Shown here in pieces: positions 25,961 to 34,247 of a stretch of DNA of 43,626 bases (positions are counted from its first letter, which is position 1; each line of letters begins with the position of its first letter). The position numbers and the translations under genes were made by a program. Source of the DNA: Fodinibius sp051746985 (lineage in GTDB: Bacteria; Bacteroidota; Rhodothermia; Balneolales; Balneolaceae); NCBI GenBank assembly GCA_051746985.1, contig JBNJFP010000024.1, forward strand, positions 1 to 43,626. Direction: 5' to 3'. The notes beneath the pieces are model-generated. The model was not told the DNA's origin and did no database searches. It saw only the letters and a program-made list of their open reading frames with translations.

Positions 25961-27637
25961 TTACGAACCTCGAGGCAAGGCTCCCGGTTCAAATATTCCG
26001 TCGGCAACCATATCCCAAAGTGGGAAAGCATACGCCAGAATTACCAGTATAAGCGCCAGCGCAAACCAGAGCTTCATATTATCCAAAATGGCTGGTGTGT
26101 GCTCCACACCCGACAGTGGCTCGGGAATATGATCATCGACCGGCTTGTCGGATTTTTCTCCGGCCAGCCACGAGGCTATCACAACCCAGAGAAACAGTAC
26201 CAGCGATATCGTAAGAATGGTACCGCCGATTGCAATTTGCCAATTCATTTCGGCCATAGTCCCAAAAATAGGTTCGAAATCGAATCCCGAATATTCAGGC
26301 TCTGCCGTACGTCGGGGGACACCTGCAAGTCCAGCACGGTGCATCGCGTTTGACATCAGCGTCATCCCCAAAAACCAGGAATACGGCTGAATAAGTGCCA
26401 GCGTTTTATGCTTTAGCTTTCTGCCGGTTAGCTGTGGAAGCAGCCAGTATGTTATGGCCATAAAGGTAAGCGCTACGGCTGTACCTACGGTAAGGTGAAA
26501 GTGACCCGGTACCCACAGTGTGTTGTGAATGAGAATATTGATATTCATTGAGGCATTAATCATCCCGCTAAAACCGCCGGCGGCAAACATGATTCCGGCC
26601 AGTGCACAACCTACAAAAGCAGGACTATCCCACGGAAGTTTGCCAATCCATTTCAGGTATCCTTTCCCTCCACGCTGACGGGCTCCGTGTTCCATACTGG
26701 CAACTACCGTAAACAACGTAATTAAACTTGGCAGCAACAGTAACAAGGTTGTGGCCATCGCATAGAACTTAAAGCCTACAGATATGCCAGCATCAGCATA
26801 CTGGTGGTGATACCCTACGGGAGTGGAAAGCAGTAAGAAGATGATAAACACAATTCGGGTCATCGAATCGCTGAATAGACGCCCCCCCGATAGTTTCGGC
26901 AGGATCGCATACCACACGTAGTAGGCTGGCAACAGCCAAAAATATACTACGGCGTGACCAAAGAACCAGAAAAGGGTTCTCGGTAATAACGGTTCAATTT
27001 CAACAACCCATCCAAGCGACCAGGGAATTAGCAGCCCGACCACTTCCAGCGCAAGGCCGATGGTGCAGACATACCACATAAGCATGGTAAAAAGAGCCAT
27101 AAAGGTAAGGATGGGAATGCGCTCACTGGAATTTTCTGCCCGCCATTTCCGATACGACCAAAACCAGTCGGCCCCGGCCATCCACGAACCAACCAACACC
27201 AGGGCTAACCCGATATAAAACATGGGATGTGCCTGCAGGGGTGGATAAAAGGTGTATAAAACGGCTGCCCGTATGGAACTGTCAGGGACGAGTCCGCCTA
27301 AAATGGCCACCGTTGCCATCACCAGACCAATGGTCATCAGCCAGAACCACGACCAGGTAAAGGCCATGTTTTCCGGCTCTCGGTCAAGACTTCGGGTAAC
27401 GCCCCAGACAAACAGGCCGGCGATAAAAAAGGTGGTAAATATAAGTGCCAATAATACGCCATGACCTGTTAACAGCGTATAATATTCGCCGGAGTTGAAA
27501 AACCCTCGAAATACATCGGTCCGGTGGAGGGCCTGAACAAATCCAAAGAAACCCCCAATGGCCAGCGCAATAAAAGCAACGATGAAATTAGCTTTGGCAA
27601 CTTTTGCAGCTTTCGGATACTTGTGTATAAATGTCAT
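25961..27637 (-). CDS. ba3-type (B-family) haem-copper cytochrome c oxidase subunit I
   Basis: This 558-aa membrane protein has about 13 helices, close to Thermus CbaA in length. Visible ligands are TGHGVLL (low-spin haem His), GHAVVYFWLLPAYY (CuB His with the Tyr that cross-links to it four residues later), YHHQYAD (the CuB His pair) and PGHFHLTVG (haem a3 and b His). It lacks the glutamate of A-family D-channels in the expected place, as usual for B-type enzymes, which are high-affinity oxygen reductases. The start ATG overlaps the stop of subunit II as ATGA (27634-27637), so translation is coupled. Confidence 0.95.
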   Translation of the reverse strand: MTFIHKYPKAAKVAKANFIVAFIALAIGGFFGFVQALHRTDVFRGFFNSGEYYTLLTGHGVLLALIFTTFFIAGLFVWGVTRSLDREPENMAFTWSWFWLMTIGLVMATVAILGGLVPDSSIRAAVLYTFYPPLQAHPMFYIGLALVLVGSWMAGADWFWSYRKWRAENSSERIPILTFMALFTMLMWYVCTIGLALEVVGLLIPWSLGWVVEIEPLLPRTLFWFFGHAVVYFWLLPAYYVWYAILPKLSGGRLFSDSMTRIVFIIFLLLSTPVGYHHQYADAGISVGFKFYAMATTLLLLLPSLITLFTVVASMEHGARQRGGKGYLKWIGKLPWDSPAFVGCALAGIMFAAGGFSGMINASMNINILIHNTLWVPGHFHLTVGTAVALTFMAITYWLLPQLTGRKLKHKTLALIQPYSWFLGMTLMSNAMHRAGLAGVPRRTAEPEYSGFDFEPIFGTMAEMNWQIAIGGTILTISLVLFLWVVIASWLAGEKSDKPVDDHIPEPLSGVEHTPAILDNMKLWFALALILVILAYAFPLWDMVADGIFEPGALPRGS

Positions 27638-28152
27638 TCTACCAGATTACTTTTATCAAACTCAGATTTAGGTACTACCTCTATTTTACCCTCCATAACA
27701 TGGTGGGCCGGTCCGCAATACTCATTACATACAATGCCGTACTCCCGTGACTCGGGAAAGATGGTCGTCATCTTTGCCACCTGTCCGGGGATAGCCATCG
27801 TATTTAAATTTGTGCCAGCTACATCGAAGCCGTGCAGCACATCGGGGCTTGTGATATAAAATGTAACCCGAGTGTCGGCCGGAACTACAATAGGCTCAGA
27901 AGTTCCCGGCAGATATGAAAATTGAATGGTCTGCACGTAAACCTCGTATTCGGTTTCTCCATTGCGGGTAACTTCATACACACCCGGATCCCCAAACTTG
28001 GTGTCGTCCAGATTCTGCGGATCAATGGTAGCATGATCTCCGATCACCTTTAAATCCATCACCACAAAACCATACACCACCGTGGCGATAAAAAAGGCAA
28101 TCAGTACAAAGGATAATTTTATCCAGAACTTTTCGAACTTATGTATATGCAT
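27634..28152 (-). CDS. ba3-type cytochrome c oxidase subunit II (CuA protein)
   Basis: 172 aa: one N-terminal membrane helix (about 12-33) followed by a periplasmic cupredoxin domain. The CuA ligand set is complete: His107 in DVLHGFD, then Cys142, Glu144, Cys146, His150 and Met153 in VCNEYCGPAHHVM. It accepts electrons from a soluble cytochrome c or small copper protein and passes them to subunit I. The short length and single helix match ba3-type subunit II. Gene order IIa-II-I with a 4-bp overlap into subunit I indicates one operon. Confidence 0.95.
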   Translation of the reverse strand: MHIHKFEKFWIKLSFVLIAFFIATVVYGFVVMDLKVIGDHATIDPQNLDDTKFGDPGVYEVTRNGETEYEVYVQTIQFSYLPGTSEPIVVPADTRVTFYITSPDVLHGFDVAGTNLNTMAIPGQVAKMTTIFPESREYGIVCNEYCGPAHHVMEGKIEVVPKSEFDKSNLVE

Positions 28153-28164
28153 ATCTTTCGGTTG

Positions 28165-28380
28165 TTAATCTATGATGGAAGGTGCATTGCCGGCAAACTC
28201 AACGAAATACATGAAAACCCACATCAATGCTACGATAGCAAAATAAATTAATGTGAGCGTCAACGTGCCATAGGGTTGATACTCGTCGATAGTAATTTCG
28301 CGCTCGATCTCCGGATTGCGCTCCTCCCAACTTTTTTCAGCATCGGAGTTTGCTGACGATTGGTTGTTTTTTTCAGACAT
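28165..28380 (-). CDS. ba3-type cytochrome c oxidase subunit IIa-like small protein
   Basis: 71 aa from the ATG at 28380; a longer GTG form from 28416 adds only 12 residues and has no support. An acidic, soluble N-terminus (about 40 residues) precedes one membrane helix, PYGTLTLTLIYFAIVALMWVF. The PxGTL entry and helix resemble the single-helix subunit IIa that packs against ba3 subunit I in Thermus (34 aa). Here the N-terminal extension is longer. It is the first gene of the oxidase operon, 12 bp before subunit II. Assignment rests on the helix motif and position. Confidence 0.8.
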   Translation of the reverse strand: MSEKNNQSSANSDAEKSWEERNPEIEREITIDEYQPYGTLTLTLIYFAIVALMWVFMYFVEFAGNAPSIID

Positions 28381-28529
28381 AATTTGAAGGCTTCTATTAA
28401 GGGTTTTATGCCACACTATTTTATTAGGACAAAAAAGTACTAAATCTTAATAACTTCAAGTACTTTATTTTATTTAGATTTATTTTTTTATCGGGATGAT
28501 AAAACCGGGAATAGTATCCAAAAAAATCA

Positions 28530-29498
28530 TTACGATGCCCAATTTTGTGCATCTATCAGTTGATTCTCATCCGAATTACGAACAGCAAAACTAAACCCCT
28601 CATGGATGCTATAGGCTCCATGAGCACCATCTTTATTTACGGCAATAAAGCCTACCTGAATATCTTCGATGGAATCATTCTTATTGACGATCCGCTCTAC
28701 GGCGTGTTTGCAGGCTATTTCTGGCGATTCCCCACGACGCATATTTTCTACTACCAAGTGACTGCCGTTAACCCGAATAATTTCTTCTCCAAGTCCCGTT
28801 GCCGCAGCAGCCCCCACTTCATTGTCAACAAATAAACCGGATCCAATAAGCGGAGAATCCCCCACACGTCCGTGCATTTTCCAGGCCGCCCCACTGGTAG
28901 TACAAGCGCCCGAAAGGTTACCATCTCTATCAAGAGCTACTATCCCGATGGTATCGTGATTTTCAATATTTATTTTGGGTTTATAATCCGCATCTTCCTT
29001 CCACTCCTCCCAATCACTACGCGAATCCTCAGTCAACAGATCTTCTTTTTCAAATCCCTGCGATAATGCAAATTGCAGGGCGCCATCACCCACCAGCATT
29101 ACATGTGGGGATGCCTCTTTTACTTTTCGAGCCACCGAAATGGGGTGTTTAATATGCTGGAGTGCTGCAACAGATCCACACTCATCATTCTGATCCATAA
29201 TACAGGCATCGAGCGTTACAAACCCATCACGATCGGGACGTCCACCATATCCCACCGTTCGAATATCCGGATCAGCCTCCGGAACTCGGGCCCCGGCTTC
29301 CACGGCATCCAAAGCCGAACCATTATCTGATAAAATATCCCAGGCCGCCTTATTCGCTTGCTTGCCAAAATTCCACGTTGATACCACCACAGGTTTACTA
29401 CCTGATAGAACTCGCGGACGGTCTTTTGGCGTCCACTTCGCGAGGGAAAAAATTCCGCCAAAGGCACCCAGTTTTAAAAACTTTTTCCGACTGATCAT
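28530..29498 (-). CDS. Glycosylasparaginase / isoaspartyl peptidase-type Ntn hydrolase with Tat-like leader
   Basis: 322 aa. The N-terminal SRKKFLKLGAFGG resembles a twin-arginine signal (RK instead of RR), so export as a folded protein is possible. The autoprocessing site is NHDTIG: cleavage before Thr183 creates the nucleophile. GRVGDSPLIGSGLFVDNEVGA and TGLGEEIIRV follow, as in N4-(beta-GlcNAc)-asparaginases such as the Elizabethkingia enzyme. The enzyme splits GlcNAc from Asn at the stub of N-glycans. This fits the amino-sugar theme of the window, although the gene is about 10 kb from that cluster and apparently monocistronic. Confidence 0.9.
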   Translation of the reverse strand: MISRKKFLKLGAFGGIFSLAKWTPKDRPRVLSGSKPVVVSTWNFGKQANKAAWDILSDNGSALDAVEAGARVPEADPDIRTVGYGGRPDRDGFVTLDACIMDQNDECGSVAALQHIKHPISVARKVKEASPHVMLVGDGALQFALSQGFEKEDLLTEDSRSDWEEWKEDADYKPKINIENHDTIGIVALDRDGNLSGACTTSGAAWKMHGRVGDSPLIGSGLFVDNEVGAAAATGLGEEIIRVNGSHLVVENMRRGESPEIACKHAVERIVNKNDSIEDIQVGFIAVNKDGAHGAYSIHEGFSFAVRNSDENQLIDAQNWAS

Positions 29499-29679
29499 AA
29501 AAAAGCATTTAGACTATTGAAAAGAATGTATGAAAAAGAGTACAAAAAATGCATGGAAGTTACATCTCCCCATCCTGATCAAAAAAAGTATAAATCAACA
29601 GTTTTTATACTGGCAACATTTTTATATGATTGATAAAATTAAATGCCGACTTAATGTTTAAAATGGGGATTATAGTGCT

Positions 29680-30060
29680 ATGGGAAAGTCAAAAGATCCA
29701 GCAAATGAAGGTAGTTCGATAAACTACCTGGAATCTAAAGTTAATATTTTTTCCCCTTCTACACCGTTTATGCGTGAACATCTTAGAGTGATTTGGTGGC
29801 TGTTTACAGCCTGGACAATTATTGTATTTGGTCCCGTCACTGTAACCCTTTTTGCCCCCGAAACAATGGCAAATATTACTTTTCTGGGCTTCCCTCTCCA
29901 CTATTTTTTAACGGCCGTGGGCGGCCCGATGGGTGCGCTTATCCTTTCAATTATCTATGCCCGCAAGCGTGATCAAATGGATATTAAATACGATATTACA
30001 CATGATAGACCGCCAACCGACGAAACAAAAAAAGGTAACTTGAACACGGGGACGAAATGA
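29680..30060 (+). CDS. DUF4212 small subunit of a sodium/solute symporter
   Basis: 126 aa with two predicted membrane helices (about 42-62 and 75-98) in the pattern LRVIWWLFTAWTIIVFGPVT ... FPLHYFLTAVGGPMGALIL. This is typical of the DUF4212 small subunit that accompanies VC_2705-type acetate/organic-acid symporters. Its TGA overlaps the ATG of the large subunit (ATGA, 30057-30060), a strong sign of coupled translation and a two-subunit transporter. Basic tail after the second helix. Function of the small subunit is not established. Confidence 0.92.
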   Translation: MGKSKDPANEGSSINYLESKVNIFSPSTPFMREHLRVIWWLFTAWTIIVFGPVTVTLFAPETMANITFLGFPLHYFLTAVGGPMGALILSIIYARKRDQMDIKYDITHDRPPTDETKKGNLNTGTK

Positions 30061-31715
30061 CTATTTCACTTCTTCAACTCCTCCCCGAGGCACTCGACTC
30101 TACGTTTAAACTAATACCGGCACTCATCAGTATTGCTATGCTGGTGCTTTTCTTGGTTATTGGCTACCTATACCGCATTGCCGACACCGATAACCTGTGG
30201 GTAGCCGGTCGTTCTATTGGCATCATCGAAAACGGGATGGCGATCGGCGCCAACTGGATGTCGGCTGCCTCATACCTGGGCATGGCGGCCCTAATTGCAC
30301 TCTCTGGCTTTTACGGTTTGGCGTTTGTCATCGGCTGGTCAACCGGCTACTTTATTTTACTGATTTTCCTCTCCTCCCAGATGCGTCGATTCGGAAAATA
30401 TACCGCTCCCGATTTTGTGGGCGATCGCTTTAACTCAGACACCGCCCGTGCCATTGCCGCACTAACAACCATGCTTATTGGCTTTGTATATGCCGTGGGA
30501 CAGGCACGTGGCATGGGACTCGTTGGCATGTATATTTTCGGCGGAGATTATACGATCATGGTTCTACTTTTAATGGGAATTACTGTAGGATATGTTGCCC
30601 TATCGGGTATGTTGGGCGCCACCAAAAATATGGCCGTGCAGTATATTATCCTCATCGTCGCCTTTTTAGCCGGACTTTACGCCGTAGGATATTCTCAGGG
30701 CTACTCCGTTTTTCTGCCCCAAATCGAATACGGTGCACTGTTCGATAAACTGGGGTCGGAATTTTCTGAACCCTTTGCCAACGAAAGTTACTATTTGTGG
30801 GTAGCTACCGCCTTTTCCCTCATCATCGGCACCTGTGGACTCCCACACGTTCTGGTGCGATTTTATACCGTCGAAAATGAGCGCATCGCCCGCTGGTCAA
30901 CCGTTTGGGGACTGTTTTTCATTTGCCTACTCTATTTAAGTGCCCCGGCCTTTGCCGCTTTCGGCACCGATCTATACAAAGAGACCGTGGGTAATGTTTA
31001 TGGAGCCGATGGCATGAGCGGAGCCGAGGGGGATGTCATTGTAGTATTGGCCGCCCAGCTGGCCAATCTCCCTACTTGGTTTGTGGGGTTCGTTGCTGCA
31101 GGTGGATTTGCCGCCGCCATTGCAACCACGGCCGGATTATTTATTGCCTCCTCCTCGGCAGCCGCCCACGACATCTATACCAACATTATAAATCCTGATG
31201 CAAGTCAGAAACAGCAAGTCTTTGTTGGGCGCGCCGTTATTGTGATTCTCGGAGCTTTTGTCACCGTCACCGCCCTTAACCCCCCAGCGCTGGTAGGCGA
31301 ACTTGTTGCCTATGCGTTTTCCCTGGCCGGTCTCGTACTCTTCCCCATGTTCTTTTTGGGGATGTGGTGGGAGCGCACCAATAGACAGGGCGCCCTGGCT
31401 GGCATGATCACCGGTCTTTCCATCTGGTTTGGCGCCATCTTCAACGAAGTTATGCCCAGCTACATTGGCTTTTTGAGCGAACTTACCGGTCAAAATGGGA
31501 TGGTATTTTCTGGATTTGGAAACATCTTTCCCGCAATCGGGGCTGCCTTAGCAGGCGTTGTTATTGTATTTCTGGTAACCATTTTCGTATCACTGATGAC
31601 CGAAGAACCTTCGGATCGCATTAAAAAGATTGTGCGTCAATGCCACAGTCCGGAACCAATGGGGCAACAGCAAACCGCCGAAGAGGTGGTTGATGCCAAA
31701 AGCAATCAGACGTAA
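30057..31715 (+). CDS. ActP-like cation/acetate symporter, large subunit (SSS family, VC_2705 type)
   Basis: This 552-aa protein has about 13 membrane helices. Family motifs include LWVAGRSIGIIENGMAIGAN, NWMSAASYLGMAALI, FGKYTAPDFVGDRF, GTCGLPHVLVRFYTV and GGFAAAIATTAGLFIASSSA. These match Na+/monocarboxylate (acetate-type) symporters that occur with a DUF4212 partner. It should import acetate or a related short organic acid with sodium. It overlaps the small subunit by 4 bp and ends 15 bp before the convergent DAO-family gene. Confidence 0.93.
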   Translation: MTISLLQLLPEALDSTFKLIPALISIAMLVLFLVIGYLYRIADTDNLWVAGRSIGIIENGMAIGANWMSAASYLGMAALIALSGFYGLAFVIGWSTGYFILLIFLSSQMRRFGKYTAPDFVGDRFNSDTARAIAALTTMLIGFVYAVGQARGMGLVGMYIFGGDYTIMVLLLMGITVGYVALSGMLGATKNMAVQYIILIVAFLAGLYAVGYSQGYSVFLPQIEYGALFDKLGSEFSEPFANESYYLWVATAFSLIIGTCGLPHVLVRFYTVENERIARWSTVWGLFFICLLYLSAPAFAAFGTDLYKETVGNVYGADGMSGAEGDVIVVLAAQLANLPTWFVGFVAAGGFAAAIATTAGLFIASSSAAAHDIYTNIINPDASQKQQVFVGRAVIVILGAFVTVTALNPPALVGELVAYAFSLAGLVLFPMFFLGMWWERTNRQGALAGMITGLSIWFGAIFNEVMPSYIGFLSELTGQNGMVFSGFGNIFPAIGAALAGVVIVFLVTIFVSLMTEEPSDRIKKIVRQCHSPEPMGQQQTAEEVVDAKSNQT

Positions 31716-31730
31716 CACAGAGATCCGCAT

Positions 31731-32828
31731 TTAGCTCATTAGTCCCACGGTCGTCTGACCTACTTCCATTCCAATAGCGATGCCCATGCCGCTCAATCCC
31801 GCGGCCACAAACCGATGATCATCAACTTGCTTTACGACCGGTGTTTTGGTGGGCGAAAACCCCATAATGCCCGACCACTCATATTCAACGTTCCAGCTTT
31901 TACCCAGTCCCAGAGTGCCTGAGACAAAATCCTTTAAATGTGCTTTTATCGCTTCATTAGTGCCAAACTGGTCGGTCTGTTCTCCCTCAATATCTAAATT
32001 TCGCGCCCCACCAATTAGCAGGCGATTACCCACATTCCGAAAATAAATATACCCTCTATCGTGATGAAAAATACCCTTCCACGGCAAATACTCCTGCTCA
32101 TTAGTAACCATTACAAATCCCCGGGCAGGCTTGATATCGACCTTAGGAAGCAACCGTCGAATGAACCCATTTGCCGCGAAAAGCACTTTGTTTGCTTTCA
32201 ACTCGGGTCCCCCTTCAATAACAACAGTGCCATATTCGGACACCTTTTCAACCGGGCAATTCCATTTAATCTCGACTCCAAGCTCGGCAACTTTCTCAAC
32301 CAGTGCCTGCATCATTTTTCCGGGATGTAGCGCTCCCTCGATCCGATTTCGAATAACAGGATAGCCTTCCAGTGTATCTGCTGAATAAACCTTCCTTTCT
32401 CCCAAAAGCTCCTTCATCCATCCATTAAAGCGGTCAATTTCAACGGCTACTTTTTCAAACTCTTTTTGGGATGTAAAAAACTCGAAGCCCCCACAATGTT
32501 CATAGCCGATTGCTTCTTCACCGAGTGTTTCTTTCAGCAGTTCTAACCCATCATATCGTTGTTTTATTCGCTTTTTAATGTTTCCCTTGGACTCTTTCCC
32601 CATATCGGCCAAGTGTTCCCCGATTGATCCCACACAGGCAAATCCAGCATTGCGCGTACTGGCCCCCTGGGGTAAAAGGCCACGTTCCAAAACTATCACT
32701 CTGGCTTTGGGATTTTTTTTCTTATAAAATAGCGCGGACGACAATCCCACAATTCCTGCACCGACGATGATCAGATCATACGGCTTTAAAAAGGAATCCC
32801 GCTCCCAAAAAGATGACGAAAAACTCAT
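31731..32828 (-). CDS. DAO-family FAD-dependent oxidoreductase
   Basis: 365 aa. The dinucleotide-binding motif DLIIVGAGIVGLSSALFYKK starts at about residue 18, followed by ASTRNAGFACVG, the glycine-oxidase/D-amino-acid-oxidase-like FAD contact. The C-terminal WSGIMGFSPTKTPVV and VAAGLSGMGIAIGM close the FAD site. Such enzymes oxidise amines or D-amino acids; the substrate is not readable here. Cytosolic, no signal peptide. It lies downstream of the M20 amidohydrolase on the same strand, separated by a palindromic repeat, so the two may or may not share a transcript. Confidence 0.9.
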   Translation of the reverse strand: MSFSSSFWERDSFLKPYDLIIVGAGIVGLSSALFYKKKNPKARVIVLERGLLPQGASTRNAGFACVGSIGEHLADMGKESKGNIKKRIKQRYDGLELLKETLGEEAIGYEHCGGFEFFTSQKEFEKVAVEIDRFNGWMKELLGERKVYSADTLEGYPVIRNRIEGALHPGKMMQALVEKVAELGVEIKWNCPVEKVSEYGTVVIEGGPELKANKVLFAANGFIRRLLPKVDIKPARGFVMVTNEQEYLPWKGIFHHDRGYIYFRNVGNRLLIGGARNLDIEGEQTDQFGTNEAIKAHLKDFVSGTLGLGKSWNVEYEWSGIMGFSPTKTPVVKQVDDHRFVAAGLSGMGIAIGMEVGQTTVGLMS

Positions 32829-32859
32829 GGAATAAATATTTTTATCGAATAATTTTTAG

Positions 32860-32880
32860 ATCCTGAAACAAGTTCAGGAT
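32860..32880. repeat. ATCCTGAA/TTCAGGAT intergenic palindrome
   Basis: Perfect 8-bp arms (32860-32867 and 32873-32880) around ACAAG. The wider sequence on the minus strand, GTCATCCTGAACTTGTTTCA, is a familiar short intergenic repeat seen in many unrelated bacterial genomes. It probably acts as a REP-like hairpin between the M20 and DAO genes. Confidence 0.75.
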
Positions 32881-32905
32881 GACACATTTGGAATATAAAA
32901 TACAC

Positions 32906-34102
32906 CTATTCTTTTTTAACAGGCCTAAACACCAGTGAGGCCATAAGCGCGGCTCCCGTTTTAAGACATTCCTCATCAACATTGTACTTGGGATGGTGCC
33001 AGCTATATGTAGAGTCGGCCTGTTTGCTTCCGCATCCCAAAAAGAAAAACGTGCCCGGAAACTCTTGCTGATAAAACGCAAAATCTTCGCCCGCCATAAT
33101 GGGATCATCCAACACCTGGACATTATTATTTCTAATTAACTTTTCAGCAGCATCAATTACATTCTGGGTGGACCAGTCTGTATTAATCACCGCCGGATAA
33201 CCATAGTCAAAATTGAATTCATAATCGCCACCTGCAGCTTCCGTAACGCCTTTAATAATGCCCTCAATACGATCCTTAATCGTATCAGCGGTTCGCTGTG
33301 AGAACGTGCGCACGGTACCTAACATCTCCACTTTCTCTGGGATAATATTGTGAGCCGATCCCCCACTAATCTTCCCAACCGTTACAACGGCCGGTTCGGT
33401 AGGATTCACCCCACGGCTCACGATGCTCTGCAGTTGCGTAACAATCTGCGATGCCATAACAATGGGGTCCACGGCCTTGTGCGGCGCTGCGGCATGGCCA
33501 CCCTTTCCAATGACCTCAATTTTAAACTCATCGGGACGCGCCATCAGCGGCCCTTCCTTCACCGCAATCTGCCCGGGTTCTAATTCCGGATACGAATGCA
33601 GCCCATAAATAACATCCACCCCTTTGGCTTGCAGATAACCCGCCTCACAAAGCAGGCGTCCGCCCCCAGGCAGCTTTTCTTCCCCGGGCTGAAAAACCAG
33701 CAAAACTTGACCTTCAATTTCTTCGCGCATATCCGATAAAATATATGCGGCCCCTAACAAATTTGCCATATGGGCATCATGTCCGCAACAGTGAGCTGCG
33801 CCCTCATTTTCAGATATAAAATCCCTTTTGTGATCTCCCTCCTCGGTAATGGGCAACGCATCGATATCGGCACGCAGAGCAATCACTCTATCGGATGATT
33901 TGCCGCCCTCAATAATACCAATACAACCTGTATCGAGTGGACGATCTACTGAAATTCCAAGATCTGAAAGCTGCTCGATAATGAATTCAGTAGTCTTATG
34001 CTCCTTGTAGCTCAACTCGGGATGGCGATGCAAGTGGCGGCGGATCTCCACCATTTTGGGGTAAACCTCTTTCGACTTCTCAATTATTTTATTTGTTTCC
34101 AT
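32906..34102 (-). CDS. M20D-family amidohydrolase (N-acyl-amino-acid / IAA-amino-acid hydrolase type)
   Basis: This 398-aa cytosolic metallopeptidase has metal-site motifs in family order: RADIDALPITEE, HCCGHDAHMANLLGAA, FQPGEEKLPGGGRLL, GLHSYPELEPGQIAVKEG and IMAGEDFAFY. The dimerisation domain lies between (about 185-300). The family hydrolyses amide bonds of N-acyl amino acids and related small conjugates, using two zinc or manganese ions bound by the Cys, His and Glu residues in these motifs. Length is standard. It is divergent from the DUF4097 gene and upstream of the DAO-type oxidase. Confidence 0.94.
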   Translation of the reverse strand: METNKIIEKSKEVYPKMVEIRRHLHRHPELSYKEHKTTEFIIEQLSDLGISVDRPLDTGCIGIIEGGKSSDRVIALRADIDALPITEEGDHKRDFISENEGAAHCCGHDAHMANLLGAAYILSDMREEIEGQVLLVFQPGEEKLPGGGRLLCEAGYLQAKGVDVIYGLHSYPELEPGQIAVKEGPLMARPDEFKIEVIGKGGHAAAPHKAVDPIVMASQIVTQLQSIVSRGVNPTEPAVVTVGKISGGSAHNIIPEKVEMLGTVRTFSQRTADTIKDRIEGIIKGVTEAAGGDYEFNFDYGYPAVINTDWSTQNVIDAAEKLIRNNNVQVLDDPIMAGEDFAFYQQEFPGTFFFLGCGSKQADSTYSWHHPKYNVDEECLKTGAALMASLVFRPVKKE

Positions 34103-34247
34103 TGGCAGTATTTTTATGCGGATAAATTGAACTCAAAATAGAAATTTTATTGGATGTCTGTGAGCAAAAATACGAAACCAAAGTTAAGCTTACTCGTAGA
34201 GTATTGGAGTTCTATTGATATACCACTCACAGATTTAATAAGACGAT

